A DNA stretch of 64,000 bases, taken from Planctomycetota bacterium (GTDB taxonomy: Bacteria > Planctomycetota > Phycisphaerae > Phycisphaerales > SM1A02). The translations under genes and the position numbers were made by a program. Below are positions 54,126 to 62,917 of this stretch, in pieces. Below the pieces are notes generated by a model that was given only the letters and a program-made list of their open reading frames with translations, ran no database searches and was not told where the DNA came from. The first letter of the stretch is position 1. Each line of letters opens with the position of its first letter. The stretch is taken from assembly GCA_022562915.1 (NCBI GenBank), contig JADFOJ010000003.1, positions 1 through 64,000 on the forward strand. Reading direction: 5' to 3'.

Positions 54126-54218
54126 GGGTGGCACGGTTGAACTCGCGAAGCGAGTTCGGCCGTGGTTGGGCGTCGCACCACGGGCGACCTCGCTATCGCT
54201 CGGTCGACCGTGCCACCC
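54126..54218. repeat. GGTGGCACGG element, copy 3
   Basis: GGGTGGCACGGTTGA at the left pairs with TCGACCGTGCCACCC at the right (one G-T). Inner ACTCGCGAAGCGAGTT is a local palindrome, and GGCCGTGGT / ACCACGGGC repeat the layout of copies 1 and 2. It lies between the insertion and the zwf stop (4 nt before). Confidence 0.85.
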
Positions 54219-54222
54219 GGAG

Positions 54223-55758
54223 TCAGGCAGGTGTTCCCACGGGATTGTGCCACCCGTGGCCGTGGCCGTGGGCGCTGAGCAGGCGGTCGGCGCTGGAGGG
54301 TCCCCAGCTTCCCGCGGGATAGTTCGCGTGCAGGTTCCGGCGGATCTTCTCTGACTCCGGGCCCAGCAGCGGCATCACCGCCCGCCACGCGCCTTCGACC
54401 TCGTAGCGGTGCTGGAAGAGCGTCTGGTCGCCGCGCATCGCGTCGATGATGAGCGGGCCGTACGCCTCCACGGGATCGGCACCGAAGCGCTGCGAGTAAT
54501 CGAAGTCCATCGCCACCGTGTCGAGGCGCATGCCGAGACCGGGAACCTTGCCGTCGAAACGCAGGCTCACCCCGCTGTTCGGTGCGATCTCGATGATGAT
54601 CCGGTTGGCCGGCCGGATCGTGGACGCCTTGTCGAGGTGCCCGAAAATCCGCGCCGGTGGATGCTTGAACTGGATGACGATCTCGGTGCGCTTGGCGGCC
54701 ATGCGCTTGCCGGTGCGCAGCAGGAACGGCGTGCCCGCCCAGCGCCAGTTGTCGAAGGTCAGTCTCACGGCGGCGAACGTCTCAGTAACGGTCGTGTCGG
54801 GCACACCGGCGTTCAGGTGGTATGCCGGCTCACGGTCGTCGCCGCCGTACTGCCCCAGCGCCGCGTGCTGCTCCAGCCGGTCGAGCGGCAGCGGCTCGAT
54901 GGCATCGATGATCTTGATCTTCTCCTGCCGGATGTGGTGGTTCGTGAAGCTGGTCGGCGGCTCCATCGCCACCAGGGCCATGACCTGGAGCAGGTGCGAC
55001 TGGATCATGTCGCGGATCGCTCCGACCCCGTCATAGAACGCCGCGCGGTCGCCCGCGCCGACGGTCTCCGCCGCGGTGATCTGGACGTGATCGATGTACT
55101 GCTGGTTCCACAGGGGCTCGAAGATCGTGTTGGCGAACCGGAACACCAGCAGGTTCTGCACGATCTCCTTGCCGAGGTAATGATCGATCCGGTAGATCGC
55201 GTCCTCCTCGAACGCGCGCCCCAGCGTCCGGTTGAGCCCCTTGGCCGAATCGATGTCGTGGCCGAAGGGCTTTTCCACGATGATCCGCTGCCAGGGCATG
55301 ACGTCGCGATCGAGGCTGCACCAGCGCCGCCCCTCCAGGATCAACCCGCCGGAGTCGAGGCATTCGATGATGGGTTCGTACAGTTTCGGGGCAACCGCCA
55401 GGTGGAACAGGATGTTGCCGCCTCCGCCGCGCTCAGCGGTCAGCGCGGCGATCCGCTCGCTGAGTTTCGGGTAGATTTCCGGTTCCGTCGCGCTGCCGGA
55501 GAAGTAGTGAATACGCCGGGCAAACACGTCCCACGCGGATTTCTCGAAGCGGCCGGCATGTTCCCTGACCCGCGGCGCAAGGCGATCCCGCCACTGGTCG
55601 TCGGTCATCGGCGTCCGGCTCACACCCAGGATAGACGTCTCGGCCGGCAGATCGCCGCTGACGGACATGTCGTACACGGCGGGAATGATCTTGCGCGACG
55701 TGAGGTCACCGGAGGCCCCGAAGATCACCAGCACGCATGGGTCCGCTCCGCGAGGCAC
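54223..55758 (-). CDS. zwf: Glucose-6-phosphate 1-dehydrogenase
   Basis: 511 residues from GTG 55758; a start at 55827 would add 23 residues not typical of the family. NADP-binding [32 protein letters not shown] and the catalytic RIDHYLGKE are present, as are the substrate-site segments further on ([18 protein letters not shown]). It is the first step of the oxidative pentose phosphate pathway. No RBS; TATGAT (55770-55765) ends 6 nt before the start. No pgl or gnd gene is adjacent. Confidence 0.96.
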   Translation of the reverse strand: MPRGADPCVLVIFGASGDLTSRKIIPAVYDMSVSGDLPAETSILGVSRTPMTDDQWRDRLAPRVREHAGRFEKSAWDVFARRIHYFSGSATEPEIYPKLSERIAALTAERGGGGNILFHLAVAPKLYEPIIECLDSGGLILEGRRWCSLDRDVMPWQRIIVEKPFGHDIDSAKGLNRTLGRAFEEDAIYRIDHYLGKEIVQNLLVFRFANTIFEPLWNQQYIDHVQITAAETVGAGDRAAFYDGVGAIRDMIQSHLLQVMALVAMEPPTSFTNHHIRQEKIKIIDAIEPLPLDRLEQHAALGQYGGDDREPAYHLNAGVPDTTVTETFAAVRLTFDNWRWAGTPFLLRTGKRMAAKRTEIVIQFKHPPARIFGHLDKASTIRPANRIIIEIAPNSGVSLRFDGKVPGLGMRLDTVAMDFDYSQRFGADPVEAYGPLIIDAMRGDQTLFQHRYEVEGAWRAVMPLLGPESEKIRRNLHANYPAGSWGPSSADRLLSAHGHGHGWHNPVGTPA

Positions 55759-55932
55759 GGCTGCATCATAAGGGGCCCTGATAGAATGAGCCGTCGCACC
55801 GAGCCTGGCGAGGATCGTCGCGAGCAAGAAGGCCGAATCAGGCGGCTTCCCATGCCGTTGATGGAGGCCGACGCCGCACGCGACGATTCTCGTCGGGCGA
55901 ATGCAGGCTCATTCCGTCAGCCGGCTGGACTT

Positions 55933-56850
55933 TCACGGTCGGGGGTGATATTTCCGGATGACTTCCTTGAGCTGTGACCGGTCGACGTGGGTGTAGATCT
56001 GGGTCGTGGCGATGTCCGCGTGACCGAGCAGTTCCTGGACGACGCGGAGATCCGCCCCGCCGGCCAGCAGGTGGGTCGCAAAGCTGTGGCGAAGCTGATG
56101 CGGGTGGATGTCTCCGAGCCCGGCAAGCACGGCGTTGCGCCGCACGATCTGCCACACCGCGACGCGCTCCAGGGGCCGTCCGGTGTGTGACAGAAGCAGT
56201 CGCTCGGCATCGCGGCCGTCCTCCCAGCGGCACAGGTGCGGGCGGGTCTCCTGGAGGTAGCGGTCGGTCCATTGCCCGGCGGGTCGGCCCACGGGCACCA
56301 GCCGCTGCTTATTGCCCTTGCCGGAGACCATGAGAACCAGCACCGTCGGGTTGTACTCCCGGACGTGCAGTGCGGCGACCTCCGACGCTCGCAGGCCCGC
56401 GGCGTACATGAGTTCAAGCATCGCCTTGTCGCGCAGCCACAGGCGGCCGTGCTCCGGAGCGGGTGCCTCCAGCAGCGTCTTCATTTTTCCCGGCGAGAGT
56501 ACGCCCGGCAGCCGCTTCCACCTCGTCGGCGACTCCAGCAGCCGGGTCGGATCCTCGCCGATGAGCCGGTTCGCCAGCAGGAACCGGTAGAACACGCGCA
56601 GCGTGGCCAGGTGCCGGGCGATCGACGACGCCTGGAGGCGGCGCGTCGCGTGCAATCTCCGCAGGTGATCGGCGAGGTGCTCCGGCAAGGTCGCGTCGAC
56701 GCCGGGGACCCCCTGCTCGCGCAGATCATCGACCATGTCGCGCAGATCACGGCCGTATGCCTCCAGCGTGGCGGGCGCGAGCCCGGCCTCGACCCGCAGC
56801 CAGGTGAGGAACTCGCCGACGGGGCCGGCAAAAGAAGTAACGGTCGGCAC
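55933..56850 (-). CDS. xerD: Site-specific tyrosine recombinase XerD
   Basis: 305 residues from GTG 56850 (GGAG 7 nt upstream). Core-binding domain in the first ~95 residues (FLTWLRVEAGLAPATLEAYG), then the catalytic domain with Arg in AAGLRASEVAAL, Lys in VSGKGNKQRLVPV, His/Arg in HPHQLRHSFATHLL, His in LLGHADIATTQIYTHV and the Tyr in that segment. The IATTQIYTHV and THV...HPR tail resemble XerD more than XerC. It should act at dif to resolve chromosome dimers. It is not next to an integrase element here. Confidence 0.93.
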   Translation of the reverse strand: MPTVTSFAGPVGEFLTWLRVEAGLAPATLEAYGRDLRDMVDDLREQGVPGVDATLPEHLADHLRRLHATRRLQASSIARHLATLRVFYRFLLANRLIGEDPTRLLESPTRWKRLPGVLSPGKMKTLLEAPAPEHGRLWLRDKAMLELMYAAGLRASEVAALHVREYNPTVLVLMVSGKGNKQRLVPVGRPAGQWTDRYLQETRPHLCRWEDGRDAERLLLSHTGRPLERVAVWQIVRRNAVLAGLGDIHPHQLRHSFATHLLAGGADLRVVQELLGHADIATTQIYTHVDRSQLKEVIRKYHPRP

Positions 56851-57044
56851 GAGGAAGCTCCGCAACGGGAGATCTCTTCGACCGCAGCCGTGGTCGGGGG
56901 GCACAAAACACCCCCCAGGGGCAGGTCTTGCGCCTCCGCAAGCGCGACGAGGCCGCGACGGGGCCGCCCCGCGGCGCATTCGGGCAGTGGTACGCGGATT
57001 GCCATGAGACGGGCTGACGAACCACCTGCGGCAAGGAGTGCCCG

Positions 57045-57260
57045 GTGCGTGCCCACATACGCAAGCTGATCGACCAAGCACAACGACCCGTGGACCCCAT
57101 CGCGCTGGAGTGCACACGGGGCACGGCACTGCGCCTGGCGTCCGAGACGATCCGGCTCGCGCGCCTCGCCGCCTCCACCCACATGATTCTCTCTGCCAGG
57201 ATGACGGTCACCGGTATCGACCGCGTCGGGACCGGGGGATTCGGGAAGGATTCGGCATGA
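57045..57260 (+). CDS. Small hypothetical protein coupled to flgF
   Basis: 71 residues from GTG 57045, with AAGGAG 6 nt upstream (57033-57038). The stop TGA overlaps the flgF ATG (ATGA, 57257-57260), so translation is coupled and this is likely a true gene. It is basic and mostly helical (IRKLIDQAQRPVDPIALECT, ASETIRLARLAASTHMI) with no membrane segment. No family was recognised. Its place at the head of a flagellar operon suggests a flagellar role, for example a chaperone or regulator, but nothing in the sequence proves it. Confidence 0.6.
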   Translation: MRAHIRKLIDQAQRPVDPIALECTRGTALRLASETIRLARLAASTHMILSARMTVTGIDRVGTGGFGKDSA

Positions 57261-58030
57261 ACTACGGTCTGTACCTCGCCGCCGCCGGCGCGCTGAGCGC
57301 GTCGCACCGGCAGGACGTGCTCACGAACAACCTGGTGAACTCGGAGACCGTCGGCTTCAAGCCCGACATGGTCTTCGGGCGACAACGGCTGCCGGCCCGG
57401 CTGGATTCCCACGGCTACGGCGCCGGGATCGACCCGCAGCTGATGCTGGAGCGGCTCGGCGGCTCGCCGACGCTCGACCCCACACGCATCGATCTCACGC
57501 AGGGCGGCCTCTCCGAGACGGGCAACAACCTGGACCTGGCCATCAACGGCAAGGGGTTCTTCGTGGTCCAGGACGGTAACCAGGCGCTTCACCTGACACG
57601 GGACGGCCGGTTCGCGATCAACGGCGAGGGCCGGCTGGTCATGGCCAACAACGGCATGGCCGTCCTGGATTCGCGCAACCGGCCCATTCGCATCGACCGG
57701 AACGTGCCGGTAGAGATCAACTCGCGCGGCGACATCGAGCAGGAGGGAACCGTCGTCGCGACGATCCGGGTCGTCATGCCCGCCGATCCGGGCGACCTGG
57801 TCAAGGTCGGCGGCAACCTGCTGCGCTCGGATTCGATTCCGGAGCCGTCGAACCGCGGGTTCGACGGTCGGATCCTTCAGGGGCACGTCGAGAACAGCTC
57901 CGTGGACCCGATCTCCCTGCTCAAGGATCTCGTCGGGGCCGCCAAGAGTTTCGGGAGCAACATCAAGATGATGCAATTCCAGGACCACATCATGGGACAG
58001 GCCATCAACACGTTCGGACGAGTCGCCTGA
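57257..58030 (+). CDS. flgF: Flagellar proximal rod protein FlgF
   Basis: 257 residues from ATG 57257 (GGGAAGGA upstream). N-terminal MNYGLYLAAAGALSASHRQD and TNNLVNSETVGFKPD form the flagellar rod motif, with NNLDLAINGKGFFVVQDG and TRDGRFAINGEGRLV as the flagellin-hook domain. The C-terminal ENSSVDPISLLKDLVGAAKS is the terminal coiled coil. FlgF and FlgG are close paralogues; this one has the N-terminus lacking the ALWT-like FlgG start, so it is called FlgF, also by order. Confidence 0.9.
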   Translation: MNYGLYLAAAGALSASHRQDVLTNNLVNSETVGFKPDMVFGRQRLPARLDSHGYGAGIDPQLMLERLGGSPTLDPTRIDLTQGGLSETGNNLDLAINGKGFFVVQDGNQALHLTRDGRFAINGEGRLVMANNGMAVLDSRNRPIRIDRNVPVEINSRGDIEQEGTVVATIRVVMPADPGDLVKVGGNLLRSDSIPEPSNRGFDGRILQGHVENSSVDPISLLKDLVGAAKSFGSNIKMMQFQDHIMGQAINTFGRVA

Positions 58031-58055
58031 TCCCGCACACCAAGGAAAACAACCC

Positions 58056-58865
58056 ATGGCCGTCATTGCCCTCAGTACTGCCGCGACCGGGCTCTCCGCC
58101 CAGGCGACGAACCTGGATGTGATCGCCAACAACCTGGCCAACAGCAACACCCCCGGTTTCAAGGCGAGCCGCGTCAACTTCCAGGACCTCATCTACCAGG
58201 AGCGGAAGCTGCCCGGCGTCGAGAACAGGCAGGGACTTCGCCGGCCGATCGGGCTCTACGTCGGCCTGGGCGTCAAGGTCGCCGGGACGCAACTGGACTT
58301 CCGCCAGGGCTCCGCGGAGGAGACGGGGCGCAAACTCGATCTCCTCATCGACGGCCAGGGCTTCTTCCAGGTCGAGATCGAGGACGATATCGGCGAAGGC
58401 ATCGGCTACACGCGCGCCGGCAACTTCACGCTCAACGAAGACGGTGAAATCGTCCTCGCGACGGACCAGGGACGCAGGCTGATCCCGTCCATCGTCATTC
58501 CCGACGATGCCACCACGATCGAGATCAGCAGCGACGGCATCGTGAGCATCCAGCTCCCGGGCCAGATCGATCCGACCGTCGTGGCCACCATCGAGCTGGC
58601 GACGTTCATCAACAACGCCGGGATGCGCCAGATCGGCGAGAACCTCTTCATACCCTCCGCGGCCTCGGGCGACCCGGCGATCGGCGACCCCGGCGAGAAC
58701 GGGCGAGGGCTGGTCCGGCAGGGATTCCTGGAGGGTTCCAACGTGGACCCCGTCACCGAGCTGGTCGCGCTGATCCGCACACAGCGGGCCTTCGAGTTCA
58801 ACAGCCAGGCGCTGCAGGCCGCCGACGAGGCGCTGCAGCAGATCAGTAATCTCAGACGGTTCTAA
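58056..58865 (+). CDS. flgG: Flagellar distal rod protein FlgG
   Basis: 269 residues, 25 nt after flgF. ALSTAATGLSAQATNLDVIA, NNLANSNTPGFKASRVNFQD and the C-terminal LEGSNVDPVTELVALIRTQR, AFEFNSQALQAADEALQQIS are standard FlgG segments. It forms the distal rod between FlgF and the hook. Followed 10 nt later by flgA. Confidence 0.97.
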   Translation: MAVIALSTAATGLSAQATNLDVIANNLANSNTPGFKASRVNFQDLIYQERKLPGVENRQGLRRPIGLYVGLGVKVAGTQLDFRQGSAEETGRKLDLLIDGQGFFQVEIEDDIGEGIGYTRAGNFTLNEDGEIVLATDQGRRLIPSIVIPDDATTIEISSDGIVSIQLPGQIDPTVVATIELATFINNAGMRQIGENLFIPSAASGDPAIGDPGENGRGLVRQGFLEGSNVDPVTELVALIRTQRAFEFNSQALQAADEALQQISNLRRF

Positions 58866-58875
58866 GGGATACTCC

Positions 58876-60006
58876 ATGAGCAATACTCCTCGTAGAAAAC
58901 GACGCGTCCCCCGTTGGCGACGGCGGGCTGCCCGGGTGCAATGGATCCTCGCGGCCGTCGGCGCTGCCGTGCTCGCGCATGTGACTGCCGCGGATGAGAT
59001 TGCCCTCAAGCGGTCGGTGCGGCTCGCGACCGGTTCCGGCAACGTGCGGCTCGCCGACATTGCCGAACTGACCGGTCCGAGGGCCCGGCAGTACGCCGAC
59101 ATGGTCGTCGCGCAGGTCCATGACAGTACCAGCGCGATGGAGATCTCCGTTGGCGAGGTCCGCGCCGCGCTGACCGACGCGGGTGTGCACTGGGGCAAGG
59201 TCAACCTCAACGGCACCACCGTCATCGTTCGTCCCGGCGAACCCGGTCACGCCGTGGCGCCGATGTTCATGACCCCTGCCAGCATCGAGCCGGTGAACGG
59301 GCCCCTGCCCCTGCCGAGCGCCGGCCCCGGCCCCGGCCGGGGCGCCTTCGAGCAGGCCGACACGGTGACCGAACTTCAGACGCTACGCGGTGAAGTGGCC
59401 CGGATCATCGTCGCCGGGCTCGGCATGGCTCCCGAGGCCGTGCGACTGACCTTCGACGATCGCGATGCGTCGTTGCTCGACCGGGACCTGGACACCAACC
59501 GGTTCGAGATTCAGCCGTTGAGCAACCTCGACAGCGATCGGGTCCAGCTGAGCGTCCGGGTGTGGTCGCAGGGCCGCATCGTGCACCGCCAGTCGATCTC
59601 GGTTCGCCTGATGATCAGGACCGGCGTCGTCGTGCTCCATCGCGACGTCAATCGCGGTGACGTCTTGCACGAAGAGAACTTCCTCACCGAGCTGCGCTGG
59701 ATCACACCGATCCAGGCATCCACGCTCTGCGGCTTCGTCGAGGCGGTGGGCCGTGTGGCGGGCATGCCGCTCAAGGCAGGCGACGTCCTCAAGAAGAAGC
59801 ATGTGAAGCGCGACGTGCTCGTGCGACGCGGAGACCGGGTGATCGTCCGCTGCCTCGTCGGCGGGGTCGTGATCAGCCTCGACGCCGAGGCACGCAGCAA
59901 CGGCGCCGAGGGTGATCCCGTCGAGCTGCGCAAGCTCGGCGAACGCACCACGTTCATGGCCACCGTGTCGGGACCCGGCGCTGCGATCCTCGATCTTGCC
60001 CACTAG
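58876..60006 (+). CDS. flgA: Flagellar P-ring assembly chaperone FlgA
   Basis: 376 residues. A basic N-terminus and one hydrophobic helix (near 22-40) precede the periplasmic part. The C-terminal ~120 residues form a SAF/FlgA-type domain: VVLHRDVNRGDVLHEENF, VGRVAGMPLKAGDVLKKKHV and VVISLDAEARSNGAEGDPVE. The protein is longer than E. coli FlgA (about 220) because of a poorly conserved middle region with a GPGPGRG linker near 155. It should help P-ring assembly, but flgI is not in this cluster. Confidence 0.88.
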   Translation: MSNTPRRKRRVPRWRRRAARVQWILAAVGAAVLAHVTAADEIALKRSVRLATGSGNVRLADIAELTGPRARQYADMVVAQVHDSTSAMEISVGEVRAALTDAGVHWGKVNLNGTTVIVRPGEPGHAVAPMFMTPASIEPVNGPLPLPSAGPGPGRGAFEQADTVTELQTLRGEVARIIVAGLGMAPEAVRLTFDDRDASLLDRDLDTNRFEIQPLSNLDSDRVQLSVRVWSQGRIVHRQSISVRLMIRTGVVVLHRDVNRGDVLHEENFLTELRWITPIQASTLCGFVEAVGRVAGMPLKAGDVLKKKHVKRDVLVRRGDRVIVRCLVGGVVISLDAEARSNGAEGDPVELRKLGERTTFMATVSGPGAAILDLAH

Positions 60007-60024
60007 TCAACGGAAGGAACTCCT

Positions 60025-60792
60025 ATGCACCGCGGCCCGAAACACACCAAGGCCGGAGTCCCGACGCTGGCGGCGATCGCCGCGGCCGGGTGCGCATGGC
60101 AGGGTATCGCGCTCGCCCAGGACCAGGCGCCAACCACCCGACCGGCCGTGGTCACGGCCGCGTCGAGCTCACTGCTGGTCCAGGTCCAGGCAAACCCGAT
60201 GTACGGCGCGGCGGACGACGAGCCGAACGCCCTGCGGCGCATGAGCATGATCGCAATCGCCCCGGCGGAGTCGCGGCTCTACCACGAGCACGATCTGATC
60301 CAGATCATCGTCCGCGAGTCCTCGGCGGCCAAGAGCACGCACGAACTGGAGACCGAGAAGGAGGTCAATTTCAAAGGCGCCGTCAACCAGTGGCCCGACC
60401 TGCAACTGTCCAACCTGCTCGACGGCTTCCTCCGGGCAGGTCAGACCGGGATGCTGCCGAAGGTTGACCTCAAGTTCACCAAGGAGTTCGAGGGCGAGGG
60501 TGAGTACAAGCGCCGCGACGACTTCACGGCGAGGCTCACCGCCGAGGTGCTTCAGATCCTGCCCAACGGCAACCTGATCCTCGAGAGCCGTACCCGCATG
60601 AAGCAGGACAACGAGGAGTTCATCCTGAAGGTGACGGGCATCTGCCGGCCGGAAGACGTGACGCCCGCCAACACGATCCTCTCCAGCCAGTTGTACGACC
60701 TGATGGTCGAGAAGATCAACGACGGCGAGCTCAAGAAGGCCAATGAGAAGGGCCTGTTCACGCAGATCCTGGATCTTCTGTTCGCGTTCTGA
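60025..60792 (+). CDS. flgH: Flagellar L-ring protein FlgH
   Basis: 255 residues, 18 nt after flgA. N-terminus hydrophobic with AAGCAWQ as a possible lipobox. FlgH segments: HDLIQIIVRESSAAKSTHEL, EFEGEGEYKRRDDFTARLTA, VLQILPNGNLILES and the C-terminal QLYDLMVEKINDGELKKANEKGL in parts. It should form the L-ring in the outer membrane. The expected flgI and flgJ genes do not follow; a repeat and convergent trpS come next. Confidence 0.92.
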   Translation: MHRGPKHTKAGVPTLAAIAAAGCAWQGIALAQDQAPTTRPAVVTAASSSLLVQVQANPMYGAADDEPNALRRMSMIAIAPAESRLYHEHDLIQIIVRESSAAKSTHELETEKEVNFKGAVNQWPDLQLSNLLDGFLRAGQTGMLPKVDLKFTKEFEGEGEYKRRDDFTARLTAEVLQILPNGNLILESRTRMKQDNEEFILKVTGICRPEDVTPANTILSSQLYDLMVEKINDGELKKANEKGLFTQILDLLFAF

Positions 60793-60796
60793 GGCT

Positions 60797-60861
60797 GCGG
60801 GCGACGCCCGCACACGGGCGAGCTCGTCCGCCTGCGGCGGACGCACTCGACCGTGCCACCC
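60797..60861. repeat. GGTGGCACGG element, partial copy 4
   Basis: Only the right half of the element: ACACGGGCGAGCTCGTCCGC, CCTGCGGCGGACGCA, then CTCGACCGTGCCACCC. The matching left GGTGGCACGG end is absent, so it looks like a truncated copy. It lies between the convergent flgH and trpS genes. Confidence 0.75.
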
Positions 60862-60866
60862 TGCGG

Positions 60867-61940
60867 CTATGTCAGCTTCAATTCGCGATCGAAGAACTTC
60901 AGGTGTGCCGCGCGCCGGGCGAGGTCGAGCGTCTCCTCCGCGGCCTCGTTGGCCTTGATCGAGCCCGCCCGGAGGATGTCCATGATCGCGTCGTCGTCGC
61001 CCTCGTACACGGCACGGCGCTCGCGCATCGGTTCGAGCAGGGCGTTGACGGACTGGGCGATCTCCTGCTTGATGTGCCCGTCACCGATGTTGTCGCCGCG
61101 CGTGTAGCGATCGCGCAGCTCGGCGACGCGGGCCGGGTCCTCGATGAACGTATCGACGTACTGAAACAGCGCGTTGCCTGCGTCACCGGGATCGGTCGGG
61201 CTCTGGCGGCCCGTGAAGATCCGGCCGATTTTCTTCTTGACCTCTTTCGGGCTGTCCTTGATGAAGATCGCGTTGTTGAGCGACTTGCTCATCTTCAGCC
61301 TGCCGTCGGTGCCCACGAGGCGGCTGACGGTGCCGACGTCGGCGACCGGGATCGGGAACACGCCTCCCAGGCTCACGTGGTCGGAATCAGGAGCCTGGTC
61401 GGAGACGCCGCAGTAGTACTGGTTGAACCGCCGGGCGACCTCGCGGGTGAGCTCGATGTGCGGCACCTGGTCCTCGCCGACCGGCACGGCGTGCGCGCGG
61501 AACGTGAGAATGTCCGCCGTCTGGCCCACCGCGTACAGCGGGAACCCGAAGCTGTAATGATCCCCCATGCCACGGTCCCGGATCTCATCCTTGAGCGTCG
61601 GGTTGCGCATGACCCGGTTGAACGGCACCAGCATCGCGAACAGGTACGTCAGCTCGGCGATCGCGGGCACCTCGGTCTGCAGGAAGATCGTCGATCGGTC
61701 CGGGTCGATCCCCATCGCGAGGTAGTCGCGCACGATCTCCAGGCAGTCCCGGCGGATCTCCCGGGCCTGGTCGGCGCGGGTGGTGAACGCATGCAGGTTG
61801 GCGATGATGAAGTAGCAGTCCGAGGTCTCCTGGAGCTCGACGCGGCGTTTTACCGAGCCGACCCAGTGGCCAAGGTGCAGGGGCCCGGTCGGCGTGTCGC
61901 CGGTGAGAATGCGCTGCTTTGTCGAGGCCGCCGTCGTCAT
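60867..61940 (-). CDS. trpS: Tryptophanyl-tRNA synthetase
   Basis: 357 residues, normal size. Class Ic synthetase with the HIGH-like TPTGPLHLGHWVGSV near 15-29 and KMSKS near 219-223; GEDQVPHIELTREVARRFN is the tryptophan-pocket segment. It charges tRNA-Trp. No RBS; TACAGT (61954-61949 on the minus strand) ends 8 nt before the ATG. Its neighbour trpC belongs to tryptophan synthesis, though the two are not co-transcribed. Confidence 0.97.
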   Translation of the reverse strand: MTTAASTKQRILTGDTPTGPLHLGHWVGSVKRRVELQETSDCYFIIANLHAFTTRADQAREIRRDCLEIVRDYLAMGIDPDRSTIFLQTEVPAIAELTYLFAMLVPFNRVMRNPTLKDEIRDRGMGDHYSFGFPLYAVGQTADILTFRAHAVPVGEDQVPHIELTREVARRFNQYYCGVSDQAPDSDHVSLGGVFPIPVADVGTVSRLVGTDGRLKMSKSLNNAIFIKDSPKEVKKKIGRIFTGRQSPTDPGDAGNALFQYVDTFIEDPARVAELRDRYTRGDNIGDGHIKQEIAQSVNALLEPMRERRAVYEGDDDAIMDILRAGSIKANEAAEETLDLARRAAHLKFFDRELKLT

Positions 61941-61960
61941 GAGGTGCTACTGTAGCGGCT

Positions 61961-62917
61961 TCAATCGGCAACGGTCCACCAGGCGAGCCCGAGGTTCAAC
62001 GCGTTGAACAGGACGTGCATGGCGATCGGCGCGGCGAGGCGGCCCGTCCGCTCGTACACCCAGCCGAACCCCAGCGACAGCACGAACAGCGCCGGCAGCG
62101 CGTGCCAGCGGGCCACCCCCACGTGCATGGAGACGAAGACGCCGCTGGTGATGAGAATCGCCGTCCATCTGCCGAGGTCGAGCCCGATGATCGTCCGTTG
62201 GAGGATGCCCCGGTACATCACCTCTTCCAGTACGGGTGCGGCGAAGACCACCACCAGCGCCATCACGACGAGCCATGCGTCAGCGGGACTCTCCACAAGC
62301 TGCCGAAGGGTGTCGTGCGCGATTCGTGCGACGGGCTCCTGCTGGATGGCGCGGGCGAGAGCCCCCAGGACAAACGACGCGCCCTGCATGACGGGCCAGA
62401 GGGCAACCAGCGTCACCGCCCCCATCACCGCCGAGAGCCCCAACCCCACACGCCCCAGCGGGCGTGATCGGCCCGCGCACAGCCACAGGTATGCCGCCAC
62501 CACCACGGCCTGGCCGATCGAATGGCCGATGAGGATCCGGGCATGGTCGGCAAGCGCCGCGTCGGCGATCGAGTCCTCCGGCGCGTCTCCCAGGGCCACC
62601 CGGCGCACCACCGCCACGCCTGCCGCACCGAGCACGAACATCATGATGAACAGGCCCAGCCCGACCGGGGGCGAGAACGGCGGCACCGGCGGCACGCCGC
62701 GCAACCGGTACCACCGACGCCACACGATGGCGCCGATCACCAGCGGCGCCGTGGCAGCCACCAGCAGCGTAAGGAAACCGAGCTGCGGTGTTGCCACGGA
62801 CGTGTCGGCCGTCGGTGTACCGGCCAACGCGTCTCCCGCCAGGACCGCCGCGAGTAGGATACCGCCACCGACACACGTGCCCCACCCCGGCCGACGAGCC
62901 GGACACCGCCGTGCCAT
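61961..62917 (-). CDS. CPBP-family intramembrane protease (CAAX-type)
   Basis: 318 residues with about eight membrane helices. CPBP motifs: EEVMYRGILQRTI (EExxxR), SMHVGVARWH (the FxxxH-type His), and HVLFNALN at the C-terminus. These are intramembrane metalloproteases or scaffold proteins. The ATG at 62917 shares bases with the divergent trpC ATG (CATG), which is a very tight arrangement; a start further in (for example the GTG near 62872) is possible. Confidence 0.8.
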   Translation of the reverse strand: MARRCPARRPGWGTCVGGGILLAAVLAGDALAGTPTADTSVATPQLGFLTLLVAATAPLVIGAIVWRRWYRLRGVPPVPPFSPPVGLGLFIMMFVLGAAGVAVVRRVALGDAPEDSIADAALADHARILIGHSIGQAVVVAAYLWLCAGRSRPLGRVGLGLSAVMGAVTLVALWPVMQGASFVLGALARAIQQEPVARIAHDTLRQLVESPADAWLVVMALVVVFAAPVLEEVMYRGILQRTIIGLDLGRWTAILITSGVFVSMHVGVARWHALPALFVLSLGFGWVYERTGRLAAPIAMHVLFNALNLGLAWWTVAD

